DNA of 64,000 nucleotides from UBA8106 sp913052135 (GTDB lineage: Bacteria > Acidobacteriota > Vicinamibacteria > Vicinamibacterales > UBA823), in contig CAJXDY010000007.1 in NCBI GenBank assembly GCA_913052135.1, positions 6,549 through 70,548 on the forward strand. Reading direction: 5' to 3'. Position numbers and translations under genes: made by a program. This document shows positions 1 to 7,874 of the stretch, in pieces. Position 1 is the first letter of the stretch, and the number at the start of each line of letters is the position of its first letter. The notes under the pieces were generated by a model that saw only the letters and a program-made list of their open reading frames with translations, made no database searches and was not told the DNA's origin.

Positions 1-1978
1 TGATGACGACACGACCTTGGTAGCCCACGTCGTTCCGCGTGCCGTCATAAAACGTGCCACGTGTTAAAAAGAGCCTGCCTGAAACACGTCGCTGTGAACC
101 AAAGTCATACTCGGTTCGGATGTGACCAAAGTTGTAACCGCCGACGGGCAGGATGACGTCGGAGGTAAGTTTAAACTCTTTTGGCAACCCTTCGAATGAA
201 TCTGTGTACTCGACGAACCATTTGTCGCTGTTTTCAAGTTCCATCTCTAATCGCAGTTTGCTCTCGCGGGTTTCAAGAACCCCCGTCATGTCAGTGATGT
301 AATCGAAGCTGCCTTGATAAATCATTCGTCGCAGCCAGGGAATTGAGCGGGGGCGAGGACTAAAGCGGAACTGGGCGAAGTTTCGCCGGAAGTTGTCACG
401 CCGCACGAATCCGATCTCAGGGTTAAAATTCTTGCCCACCGTAAGATGCTCGGCTTGGACTCCGTAACGGTCACCGGTGTAGTCGAACTTGCTCTGGTAG
501 CTCGCATTAGACCCCTCAAGGTTTGGCGTGTGGGTCTGAGCGTAATAGTTTGTGAAGTTGATGTTTTCGTAGAAGCGGAGAGTTAAATCAGCACCATACA
601 CCTGATTGATTCCCACACCTTCGGTTAGCTGGTTTCGCCGTGTGTAGATCACGCCAAAATTACTGCGGCGCAGCATGTCACGCTTCACCCGAACCACGGA
701 AAAATTCGTCGAGAGCGTGTCGGCACTAGCCGAGTCGCCGGTCTGAATGTTGAGGAGCCCAATTGAATATGGACCAGCTCGGCCAGTCACGCGTCCACCG
801 GCGCGGATCGGGACTTCGTTTCCATCTTCAAGGCCAATCCGCCGACTAAAAAACAGCACTGGAGTATCACTTGGAGGTCCACTCCAATTGACCACGCCCG
901 TGTCAGCAAACGCAAAAATTCCCTGACCTTCGAGGAAAAATTCCCGCTTTTCTGGAAAGAAAAGGCTGAAGCGGGTCAGATTTACCTGTTGTTCATCAGC
1001 TTCGACCTGCGCGAAATCGGTATTCACCGTAAAGTCAGCGATGAGACTACGGGTAAGCCCGTACTTAAGATCAATCCCGACTTCACCTGTAAGGTCATTC
1101 GACCTGATTGGTGTCACTTTGTTGTTGGTGAAAGCTCCGGAAATTGCGTACGGCTTTATCTCAAGATTCCTGATGGTAGTGGGAGGTTCAATGCCAACCA
1201 GTGTCGCGGCGGCCGACACTTGCATCATGCCACGATACCCGAGGGACGCTGGAACAGGGCTCAGGAACGAAGATTCGTTCTTCCATTGGACCCGGCGAGA
1301 GACGTTGATGCCCCAGGTTTGTTCACCGCCGCCAGCCTTGAAACGTAGTGACTTGAATGGAAACATCATCTCAACCATCCATCCTTGTTCAAAAAGGCTG
1401 GTCTGGACCTCCCACACAGTGTTCCAGTCAAGGTTCACGGTACTTTCATCGGTGATGAGGTTATCCATCAAGCCGCCGAGTGGATTCGTGGAAAAGCTCA
1501 TCCCGTTCCGCCCATCATGGAAGGTGTCGAAGATGACTGACAAAAGTTCGTTGCGCCACATCGCCCGTGCGTCTCGTGTCATTTCGTTGGCTATCATTCG
1601 ATCCGGTTGACTGTCCCAGCAGCGCGCTGATAGATAAATGTTGTTCTCATCAAACAGAATCCAGATTTCCGTCCGTTCGGTGGGGGCCGCCCCTTCATCT
1701 GGCAATTGCTGGATGAACTTGTCGATCGCTGGCACAGCCTGGTAGATCGGATCATCGAGTTGACCGTCCACAACAATCGGGGTTGAGATCCGTACTGCGC
1801 GGACTGTCACGTGCCCGTCGGCGTCTTGCTCATATACTGTGACTGCGGGTGTTAGAGGCAAGGCGCGTGCTTGGTTGCTTTCCACCTGGTCAACTTGTGC
1901 CGTGACTGGCACGCTAACCGTGAAGAGCGACACGACGACCAGCGCCTGAAGTGCTGTTATGAACTGCGGTTGCTTCAT
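1..1978 (-). CDS. DUF5916 family protein with CBM9-like N-domain (3' end outside window)
   Basis: The frame is open from ATG at 1978 to the window edge, giving about 659 residues of a protein family usually 750-900 long, so the C-terminus is missing. Residues 1-28 form a signal peptide ending near VTAQ. A carbohydrate-binding-module-9-like domain follows (VDGQLDDPIYQ, about residues 75-85), then the DUF5916 hallmark FFPEKREFFLEGQGIF near residue 345, then alternating beta-strand sequence typical of an outer-membrane barrel. Substrate and function are unknown for the family; an outer-membrane or surface location is inferred. Its ATG overlaps the stop of the upstream D-aminoacylase-like gene by four bases (ATGA), so the two are probably translationally coupled at the end of a five- or six-gene operon. 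Confidence 0.88.
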   Translation of the reverse strand, partial: MKQPQFITALQALVVVSLFTVSVPVTAQVDQVESNQARALPLTPAVTVYEQDADGHVTVRAVRISTPIVVDGQLDDPIYQAVPAIDKFIQQLPDEGAAPTERTEIWILFDENNIYLSARCWDSQPDRMIANEMTRDARAMWRNELLSVIFDTFHDGRNGMSFSTNPLGGLMDNLITDESTVNLDWNTVWEVQTSLFEQGWMVEMMFPFKSLRFKAGGGEQTWGINVSRRVQWKNESSFLSPVPASLGYRGMMQVSAAATLVGIEPPTTIRNLEIKPYAISGAFTNNKVTPIRSNDLTGEVGIDLKYGLTRSLIADFTVNTDFAQVEADEQQVNLTRFSLFFPEKREFFLEGQGIFAFADTGVVNWSGPPSDTPVLFFSRRIGLEDGNEVPIRAGGRVTGRAGPYSIGLLNIQTGDSASADTLSTNFSVVRVKRDMLRRSNFGVIYTRRNQLTEGVGINQVYGADLTLRFYENINFTNYYAQTHTPNLEGSNASYQSKFDYTGDRYGVQAEHLTVGKNFNPEIGFVRRDNFRRNFAQFRFSPRPRSIPWLRRMIYQGSFDYITDMTGVLETRESKLRLEMELENSDKWFVEYTDSFEGLPKEFKLTSDVILPVGGYNFGHIRTEYDFGSQRRVSGRLFLTRGTFYDGTRNDVGYQGRVVI

Positions 1979-3648
1979 TCCGAACCCGTCCACCCTGGAC
2001 CGCGCACGACTCGACCCGGCATAGCGCCAGTGTGGTCACCGTCCGCTAGGACGCGCGTGCCATTCACCCAGACATGGTGCATGCCTGTCGCGTACTGGTG
2101 CGGTTCTTCGTAGGTCGCATGATCCTGAATCGCAGTGGGGTCGAAGACTACGATGTCCGCGAAGTACCCTGGCGACAACTGCCCACGTCCTTGAATTCGA
2201 AGGTTACTTGCAGGGAATGACGTCAATTTTCGGATTGCTTCTTCCAAGGAGATAACCTTTTCATCGCGTACGTACTTGCCAAGTAAACGTGCGAAATTAC
2301 CGTACGCGCGAGGATGGGTGCTGTTATTGAGGAAGACGCCCTCCGGTGCCATAGACCCTGCGTCTGAAGAGAAACTCACCCACGGCAGTTTGAGTTGCTG
2401 CTTAATGTTTTCTTCTGACATCAGAAAATACACCACTTGGACGCGACTCCCGTCTTCAATAACGAGATCCATAATGGTGTCCGGTATCGACGTCCCGCGT
2501 TGCTCAGCCACGTCTGCGAGCGTCTGGCCCGTGTATTCCCGCAACGCTGGATTCTTGAACTCCACTAGGAGGGTTCCCTCACTGCCTGCAGCCAACATGA
2601 GGTTTTCCCATTCGTTAGTCGTCGTCGTGATCTCGTAGCGCATCCGTTCGCGGATTGCTGGATCTTGCAGCCGTTCAGCCCATGCGTCGTAACCACCTTC
2701 CTGCACCCAGGGTGGCATCGCAGCATCGAGGCCAGTCGAACCAGCCGTATAGTTGTACATGTCGGCCGTAATCTCTAATCCTTGCGTTCGAGCAGCCTCA
2801 ATTTTTGAGATGGCTGTGTCGAGTTTGTCCCAATTCGCTTCCCCAGCGGCTTTCAAGTGATAGATTTCAGATCGAATACCAGCTTCTCTGGCAATCATTA
2901 GTAATTCGTCGATGGATTCCAATAGAGCGTTTCCCTCACTACGCATATGGGAGATGTACATTCCGTCATACTCGGCAGCGACTTTCGATAATTCGATTAA
3001 CTCGCCAGTTTGTGCGTAGAAGGCCGGAGCATAGATAAGCGAGGACCCGATACCGAGGGCACCTTCTTCCATTGCTTGCCGCACCAGAGCACGCATGCGG
3101 TCGAGTTCCTCGTCTGTGGGTGGTCGGTCGTCGTACCCGACCTCATGGATTCGGAGAGTCGTGGCCCCGACAAACGACGCCACGTTTGTTGAGATACCCT
3201 TCTTGACTAAGTATTGTAAGTACTCACCGAGCGTCGTCCATTCAATGTCGAAGGTGATATCACCCTGACTTGCGACTTCGCCGCGCTTCATTTGGTCGTT
3301 GAGTGGTCCACCAGAAGTGCCCTCACCGAACACTTCAAGTGTCACGCCCTGTCGAATGTCGCTCTGCGATCGTCCATCCTCAATAAGTCGATCACCTGCC
3401 CAACTAAGCATATTAATGAAACCAGGTGCGACAATTAGATTTGCCGCGTCAACTTCAAGCGCACCGCGTGCGTCACCAAGGTCCCCCACGGCAGTAATTT
3501 GATCATCGTCGACAGCAAGATCACCAACATATGCCTGCTTACCAGTGCCATCTACGATAGTACCGTTGCGGATGATGAGGTCGTGCTCGGGCGCGGAGGT
3601 GCACGCACCAATGATGACAAACGGCAAAAGAGCTAGAAAGCGATACAA
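1975..3648 (-). CDS. D-aminoacylase-like amidohydrolase, lipoprotein, lacking the HxH metal motif
   Basis: This 557-residue amidohydrolase-superfamily protein resembles N-acyl-D-amino-acid deacylases. The N-terminus has a lipobox (VIIGAC, Cys16), so it is probably a membrane-anchored periplasmic lipoprotein. It keeps YISHMRSEG (His234), EIYHLKA (His264) and FSSDAGSMAPEG (Asp429), matching the family's later metal and catalytic residues. The first metal motif, normally FIDxHTH, reads FINMLSW: Leu81 and Trp83 replace both histidines, and Glu109 (VFGEG) stands near the usual bridging Cys. The C-terminal GRGQLSPGYFADIVVFDP is typical of the family. Either this subfamily uses a different single-metal site or it has another role. 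It sits between an ACMSD-like amidohydrolase (15-base gap) and the DUF5916 gene (4-base overlap). Confidence 0.88.
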   Translation of the reverse strand: MYRFLALLPFVIIGACTSAPEHDLIIRNGTIVDGTGKQAYVGDLAVDDDQITAVGDLGDARGALEVDAANLIVAPGFINMLSWAGDRLIEDGRSQSDIRQGVTLEVFGEGTSGGPLNDQMKRGEVASQGDITFDIEWTTLGEYLQYLVKKGISTNVASFVGATTLRIHEVGYDDRPPTDEELDRMRALVRQAMEEGALGIGSSLIYAPAFYAQTGELIELSKVAAEYDGMYISHMRSEGNALLESIDELLMIAREAGIRSEIYHLKAAGEANWDKLDTAISKIEAARTQGLEITADMYNYTAGSTGLDAAMPPWVQEGGYDAWAERLQDPAIRERMRYEITTTTNEWENLMLAAGSEGTLLVEFKNPALREYTGQTLADVAEQRGTSIPDTIMDLVIEDGSRVQVVYFLMSEENIKQQLKLPWVSFSSDAGSMAPEGVFLNNSTHPRAYGNFARLLGKYVRDEKVISLEEAIRKLTSFPASNLRIQGRGQLSPGYFADIVVFDPTAIQDHATYEEPHQYATGMHHVWVNGTRVLADGDHTGAMPGRVVRGPGWTGSE

Positions 3649-3663
3649 CAGGATTCCTTGTGA

Positions 3664-4683
3664 TTAATCTTCAGATAGTTTCAGCAACTCGACGGCATTG
3701 GCGCGGTAAATCTTGTCGCGATCCATTTCGCTTATGTCGAGCTCGTCTATAATCTTGATTGTTTCCCGGATGTACATTGGTCCTTTCTCGGGGTCGAATG
3801 GCGCATCTGATGCAAAGAGCACCTTGTCCACACCGAAAAAATCGAGTCCGCATATTGTGGCCGCGCGGGAACCGAAGACGGCTGTATCGGCATTAAACAT
3901 ATGAAAGTAGTCGATTGGCCGTTTCTTCAACCGTTGGAGTACTTTGCCTAGGTCCTCGTCCGAAGTGCGACTGCCAAGTTGATCCCAGCCAGGTCCAACC
4001 CGGCCTTCAAAGTATGGCACCATGCCGCCCATATGATGCGTCACGATTTTCAGTGCTGGATACTCATCGAACAGTCCCTCGAAGACCAACCGTGCCATCA
4101 TGGCACTTGTTTCATACGGCCAACCAAACGTCCACCAAATTTCGTACTCTGACTTTGTTTCACTTAAATAATCTGGAAATTGTGCTCCTCGTGCTGGATG
4201 CACCCAGATGGGAAGGTCATACTCAGCCATAGCCCCAAACAGTGGCCTAAACTCCTGAGAACTCAATGGTTTACCCAAGACGTTCGTGAACATCTGGATG
4301 CCGCAGGCGCCGAGTTTAGTGATAGCCCGTTGCGTTTCGTTTAGAGCTGCCTCGGGAGCGTTCATGGGCAATGAGGCCACAAAACTTGGAAAACGATCTG
4401 GGTGCTTCTGCACGAGTTCAGCCATACCGTCATTTGCTGCTTTAGCTAACTCGATTGCAACGTTCGGTCCGCCGAGCATTTCGAGTGCTGGCGATGCTAA
4501 TGACAACACTTGCCGGTAGTCCTCCCCAAACTGGTCCATGACACGAAAACGCTCGTCTAGATCCGCGAGCATCGGCACGCCACGCACACGTTTGCCAATA
4601 TCCTTGTGGTCGCCAGCTACCTTCATCATCAACTTATGAAAGGATTTTGGAAAAATATGGTTAAAGATATCGATTTTCTGCAT
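3664..4683 (-). CDS. Amidohydrolase_2 (ACMSD-like) family protein
   Basis: A 339-residue TIM-barrel amidohydrolase of the ACMSD/LigJ/LigW group, whose members decarboxylate, hydrate or hydrolyse carboxylated substrates. Visible motifs are IDIFNHIFP at the N-terminus, IWVHPARG, IVTHHMGG and LFASDAPF. The usual HxH metal pair is FxH here (Phe7, His9). ATG at 4683 is preferred because family members begin just before the first beta-strand and a GGAAG lies 10 bases upstream. A GTG at 4704, overlapping the upstream RraA stop (GTGA), would add seven residues. It belongs to the minus-strand operon with three RraA-family genes, a context recalling LigJ/LigK pairs of aromatic catabolism. The exact substrate is unknown. 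Confidence 0.85.
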   Translation of the reverse strand: MQKIDIFNHIFPKSFHKLMMKVAGDHKDIGKRVRGVPMLADLDERFRVMDQFGEDYRQVLSLASPALEMLGGPNVAIELAKAANDGMAELVQKHPDRFPSFVASLPMNAPEAALNETQRAITKLGACGIQMFTNVLGKPLSSQEFRPLFGAMAEYDLPIWVHPARGAQFPDYLSETKSEYEIWWTFGWPYETSAMMARLVFEGLFDEYPALKIVTHHMGGMVPYFEGRVGPGWDQLGSRTSDEDLGKVLQRLKKRPIDYFHMFNADTAVFGSRAATICGLDFFGVDKVLFASDAPFDPEKGPMYIRETIKIIDELDISEMDRDKIYRANAVELLKLSED

Positions 4684-4700
4684 AGATCTTTCGCTTCCGT

Positions 4701-5318
4701 TCACTTCCAGCCGTAGACGTCAAGCGTTGTTCGGCCGGATTGCAATTCTTGCACGATTAACTTTTCTTTAGTTTCCCGTTGCTCGGCTGCCACAAGAACA
4801 TCAGCCATCTTTTTGGCAGCAATGACGACCACACCATCAGCATCGCCCACCACAAGATCGCCTGGTTCAATCGATACTCCACCGATTGTTATCCGTTCGT
4901 TGATGGCCCCAGGAGCCTTGGCCTGCTTTTTCGTGCCTTGAATACACAAGCCGCGTGCCCACACCGAGAAACCAGAGGCCTCTAAGTCTAGCCTGTCACG
5001 CACGCAACCATCGATGACGAGGCCACCTAATTGTTGTGCCACGGCGGCGGCGGTCATGACACCACCCCAATACCCGAATTCATATGCGCCGCAAACGTCG
5101 ACCACCAGGACATCACCCTTTGACGCAGCTGCAAGGCCCCTGTGTAACCACAGGTTATCACCCGGAGCTGCCTGGATTGTTACAGCTGGTCCACACAGCC
5201 GAGCTTCTTTCACGATTGGTGCGATCGCAGAAGGCAGTGCCCCGATTTGGCCGGCTGCTTCGTGCAACGTCGCTGTTCCAAGACTTGCGGCAATCGTAAC
5301 GAGTGCTTGATTTTCCAT
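4701..5318 (-). CDS. RraA family protein 1 (HMG/CHA aldolase-like)
   Basis: About 205 residues of the RraA/LigK fold. Enzymes of this fold cleave 4-hydroxy-4-methyl-2-oxoglutarate or 4-carboxy-4-hydroxy-2-oxoadipate, or decarboxylate oxaloacetate; the E. coli RraA name refers to RNase E inhibition. Diagnostic motifs are YWGGVMTAAA, VIDGCVRD (the Arg-Asp pair binds substrate and divalent metal) and VVGDADGVVVI. The keeping of Arg-Asp favours an enzyme. The start is ambiguous: GTG at 5321 or ATG at 5318, both overlapping the stop of the preceding RraA gene. It is the third of three tandem paralogues, directly followed by an amidohydrolase. Substrate assignment is inference. Confidence 0.85.
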   Translation of the reverse strand: MENQALVTIAASLGTATLHEAAGQIGALPSAIAPIVKEARLCGPAVTIQAAPGDNLWLHRGLAAASKGDVLVVDVCGAYEFGYWGGVMTAAAVAQQLGGLVIDGCVRDRLDLEASGFSVWARGLCIQGTKKQAKAPGAINERITIGGVSIEPGDLVVGDADGVVVIAAKKMADVLVAAEQRETKEKLIVQELQSGRTTLDVYGWK

Positions 5319-5977
5319 CACGATTTCGTTTGGTGGCGTTGTAAATCGAAGTATTTGAACTGCTGACGAGCTTGATCGAGGCGCATACCGTCCTCGACCG
5401 CCTTCCGGATCCGATTCTCAGCTGTTTCAATATCCTGCGCAAGCGCTATCACCTCAGCCGCCCGTTCTTCAGGCACTGCAACGACACCGTCAGCATCGCC
5501 CAGCAATAAGTCGCTAGGTTTCACGTTAGCGCTACCGATCGACACTGGCACCTGAAGCGCTTCAAGTTGGACTCGATCTTTCCCGGTACGCATTGACCAA
5601 CCGCGACTAAAGATTGGGTACTTGAGTTGCAAGCTCAGCGCTATGTCACGACAGTGGCCGTCAATCACAGTCCCGCCGACGCCGCGGCGGTTTGAGACGA
5701 ACGTTAGAATATCTCCCCACACTGTTGCGTCCGGTCGGCCAGCATTGTCAATTACCACCACATGACCTTCGGGGACATCGTCGATGTAATCACCTACAGT
5801 GCCTGGGTCGGCTGTCACTGGAATTGTCCGCATGGTAAAGGCTCGGCCGCATAGCCGAAAGCTTGGGTCGAGTGGTTTAATACCTAGACATTGTCCGCCA
5901 ATACCAAGTCGATCCAGTGCATCACTCACTGTTGTCGTTGACAATTGCTGAAGTTGCTCTACATGCTCATCTTGCAC
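5318..5977 (-). CDS. RraA family protein 2 (HMG/CHA aldolase-like)
   Basis: About 219 residues, the middle of three tandem RraA paralogues. Motifs are TTTVSDALDRLGIGG near the N-terminus, TVWGDILTFVS, VIDGHCRD and LLGDADGVVAVP. The metal- and substrate-binding Arg-Asp pair is present. GTG at 5977 is chosen because AAAGGAG lies eight bases upstream; a GTG at 5986 overlaps the previous gene's stop but has its Shine-Dalgarno too close. The sequence is clearly diverged from both neighbours, so the array is not a recent duplication; distinct substrates or subunits of a hetero-oligomer are possible. RraA proteins usually form trimers or hexamers. Confidence 0.85.
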   Translation of the reverse strand: MQDEHVEQLQQLSTTTVSDALDRLGIGGQCLGIKPLDPSFRLCGRAFTMRTIPVTADPGTVGDYIDDVPEGHVVVIDNAGRPDATVWGDILTFVSNRRGVGGTVIDGHCRDIALSLQLKYPIFSRGWSMRTGKDRVQLEALQVPVSIGSANVKPSDLLLGDADGVVAVPEERAAEVIALAQDIETAENRIRKAVEDGMRLDQARQQFKYFDLQRHQTKS

Positions 5978-5982
5978 GGGAC

Positions 5983-6663
5983 TCACTCCTTTGAAGACCT
6001 GTCGCGCTCTAACATCGCTTCATAGTTGGCGCCCATCACCTCGCTTACGGATGTTCCTGAACGAACTGCTGCGGTTAGCCTCGCTTCACGCGCAGCAATC
6101 TCCTCGGCAGTTTCTAAGACCAGTTCGATCCGATCGCTGGAAATAAACACTACCCCGCTCCCATCAGCAATCACTAGATCGCCAGGCTCTACCTGAATGT
6201 TGTCGATGGTGATTGGTTCATTCCAGGCGTGTTCGGCCACACGCCCACGAGCTGTAAACGGGACGACCGATCGGGCGAACACCGGGTAGTCAAGGTCGCG
6301 ACTGTCGTCGACGTCGCGTACGGGACCGTCCACGATGGTACCAGCTATCTTCCGCACAGACGCTGCAGTCGAGAGCAAACCACCCCAGCCAGCGGCATCT
6401 GGGCGCACACGGTTTTCGACGACGATGACATTATCAGCACCAGCTGCATCGATAGCTGCCGTGCACAGATGGCGTGTTGGCAAGTCTGCGTGGGCTGGCC
6501 CGAGCCGCACCGTAACTATTTGGCCGGCGATTCGCCGCGTCGTGGACACTGGCCGTAAGGCAATCACCGTTCCGGAAAGCTGGAGACGATCAAGAGCGTC
6601 CGATACCGCACACGTATCGAGCGTTCTAAGGCGAGCGATGAGGGTCTTGTTTGTATCGGTCAT
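5983..6663 (-). CDS. RraA family protein 3 (HMG/CHA aldolase-like), first gene of operon
   Basis: About 226 residues from ATG at 6663; a GTG at 6723 would add 20 basic residues not seen in the family. Motifs: DTCAVSDALDRLQLSG, GWGGLLSTAAS, IVDGPVRD (Arg-Asp conserved) and VIADGSGVVFI, where the third motif has Ser in place of the more common Asp. It leads the minus-strand operon RraA3-RraA2-RraA1-amidohydrolase-D-aminoacylase-DUF5916, and faces a LigJ-type gene across a short divergent promoter region holding a 7+7 dyad. A role in cleaving or decarboxylating an oxalo-carboxylate is inferred from context only. Confidence 0.83.
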   Translation of the reverse strand: MTDTNKTLIARLRTLDTCAVSDALDRLQLSGTVIALRPVSTTRRIAGQIVTVRLGPAHADLPTRHLCTAAIDAAGADNVIVVENRVRPDAAGWGGLLSTAASVRKIAGTIVDGPVRDVDDSRDLDYPVFARSVVPFTARGRVAEHAWNEPITIDNIQVEPGDLVIADGSGVVFISSDRIELVLETAEEIAAREARLTAAVRSGTSVSEVMGANYEAMLERDRSSKE

Positions 6664-6745
6664 GAGCGTAATCAACTGGACTCTTGACTCGTGGCTCCGC
6701 ACACGGTGGCGGGGAGATTTCACATCCAGAGTCCAATGATCATAT

Positions 6746-6764
6746 CATTCTGTTTCGCAGAATG
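6746..6764. promoter_or_regulatory. Inverted repeat in divergent promoter region (candidate operator)
   Basis: CATTCTG-TTTCG-CAGAATG is a perfect 7-base dyad with a 5-base spacer. It is centred 76 bases upstream of the LigJ-type ATG and about 92 bases upstream of the chosen start of the RraA operon. The spacing and symmetry suit an IclR- or GntR-type regulator binding site controlling both divergent units. No regulator gene is adjacent. The dyad is seen directly; the operator role is inferred. Confidence 0.5.
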
Positions 6765-6830
6765 GACCGAGGTGGCTCAGTGACTCCGTTTGGTGAGAGT
6801 CACACTCAGGAAAAGGATTAGAGGAAACCC

Positions 6831-7838
6831 ATGAAAGTTATTGATTCCCACGCCCATGTCACGGCTCCGCAGGAGCTTTATGCTTATAAGGCCAGCCTGT
6901 TATCTCATCGCGGAGCACACGGTCCTGGTCGGCTGAAAATTTCGGACGAAATGATCATTGCAGCGCTTAATACGCCGACGTTCAACACGGTGTCGCATCT
7001 CGAACAGCTGAAGGAAGTCGGGACAGACATGCAGCTCGTTTCGCCGCGGCCGTACACGATGATGCACAGCGAGAAGCCAGAAAAATTAGTGCGTTGGTAT
7101 ATTAAGGAAGTTAATAACGTTATCCATCGACAGTGTAAACTTTTTCCGGAAATGTTCCGAGGCATTGCGGGACTTCCGCAGAATATGGGTGTGAGTCCCG
7201 AGAATTCCATTCCTGAGCTGGAACGTTGTGTGAAGGAATTGGGCTTTATCGGATGCTTACTCAATCCAGACCCAAACGAAGGGTTAGGGCCGGCTCCACC
7301 AGGATTGGGCGACGAATATTGGTATCCAATCTACGAGAAGCTTGTTGAACTGGATGTGCCAGCGCTTGTTCATTCCGCGAGTTGCCGGTCGCCTCGGGAG
7401 CCGTACTCCCTACATTTCATTAATGAAGAAAGCATTGCCATCGTTTCTCTTATAAGTTCGACTGTTTTTGAGGATTTTCCTGGGCTGAAAATCATCATCT
7501 CGCATGGTGGAGGAGCCATCCCCTATCAAATCGGTCGATATCGAGCGATGTGGTCACGTCGACATGATGAGGCATTCGAGGATACTCTTCGAAAGCATTT
7601 CTATTTTGATACCTGCCTTTACACTCAGGAATCGCTCGACCTGCTATTCCGCTGGGTCGGTACTGACCGATGCATGTTCGGTACTGAGAAACCCGGTATC
7701 GGGACTGCAAAGGATCCGAAAACTGGTGAGTGGATCGATGACGTAAAGAAAAAGATTGATGCAATCGAATGGCTAACCGATGCCGATCGTCAGCAGGTCT
7801 ACGAAGGTACGGCGACGAAGGTGTACAAGTTGAAGTAA
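6831..7838 (+). CDS. ligJ: 4-oxalomesaconate hydratase (LigJ-type amidohydrolase)
   Basis: 335 residues. LigJ hydrates 4-oxalomesaconate to 4-carboxy-4-hydroxy-2-oxoadipate in the protocatechuate/gallate 4,5-cleavage pathway. The sequence follows LigJ along its length: VIDSHAHVT (HxH metal motif, His7 and His9), SPRPYTMMHS, FPEMFRGIAGLPQ, CLLNPDPN, YWYPIYEKLVE, IISHGGGAIPY, FDTCLYTQESLDLLF and FGTEKPG. The Glu in FGTE replaces the Asp of decarboxylating relatives (ASD/GSD), as in LigJ. A strong GAGGAAA precedes the ATG. An anion transporter follows 36 bases downstream, and three RraA/LigK-fold genes lie divergent. No ring-cleavage dioxygenase is in the window, so the upstream substrate is unknown. 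Confidence 0.82.
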   Translation: MKVIDSHAHVTAPQELYAYKASLLSHRGAHGPGRLKISDEMIIAALNTPTFNTVSHLEQLKEVGTDMQLVSPRPYTMMHSEKPEKLVRWYIKEVNNVIHRQCKLFPEMFRGIAGLPQNMGVSPENSIPELERCVKELGFIGCLLNPDPNEGLGPAPPGLGDEYWYPIYEKLVELDVPALVHSASCRSPREPYSLHFINEESIAIVSLISSTVFEDFPGLKIIISHGGGAIPYQIGRYRAMWSRRHDEAFEDTLRKHFYFDTCLYTQESLDLLFRWVGTDRCMFGTEKPGIGTAKDPKTGEWIDDVKKKIDAIEWLTDADRQQVYEGTATKVYKLK

Positions 7839-7874
7839 TCAAGCCCGACCATCTCCGCCTGGAAAAAAGGTGAC

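Noticed and set aside
989..1610. Plus-strand open frames of 119 and 189 codons inside the first kilobases
   Set aside because: They lie opposite the DUF5916 coding frame, whose protein motifs are unmistakable, and show no domain or ribosome-binding site.
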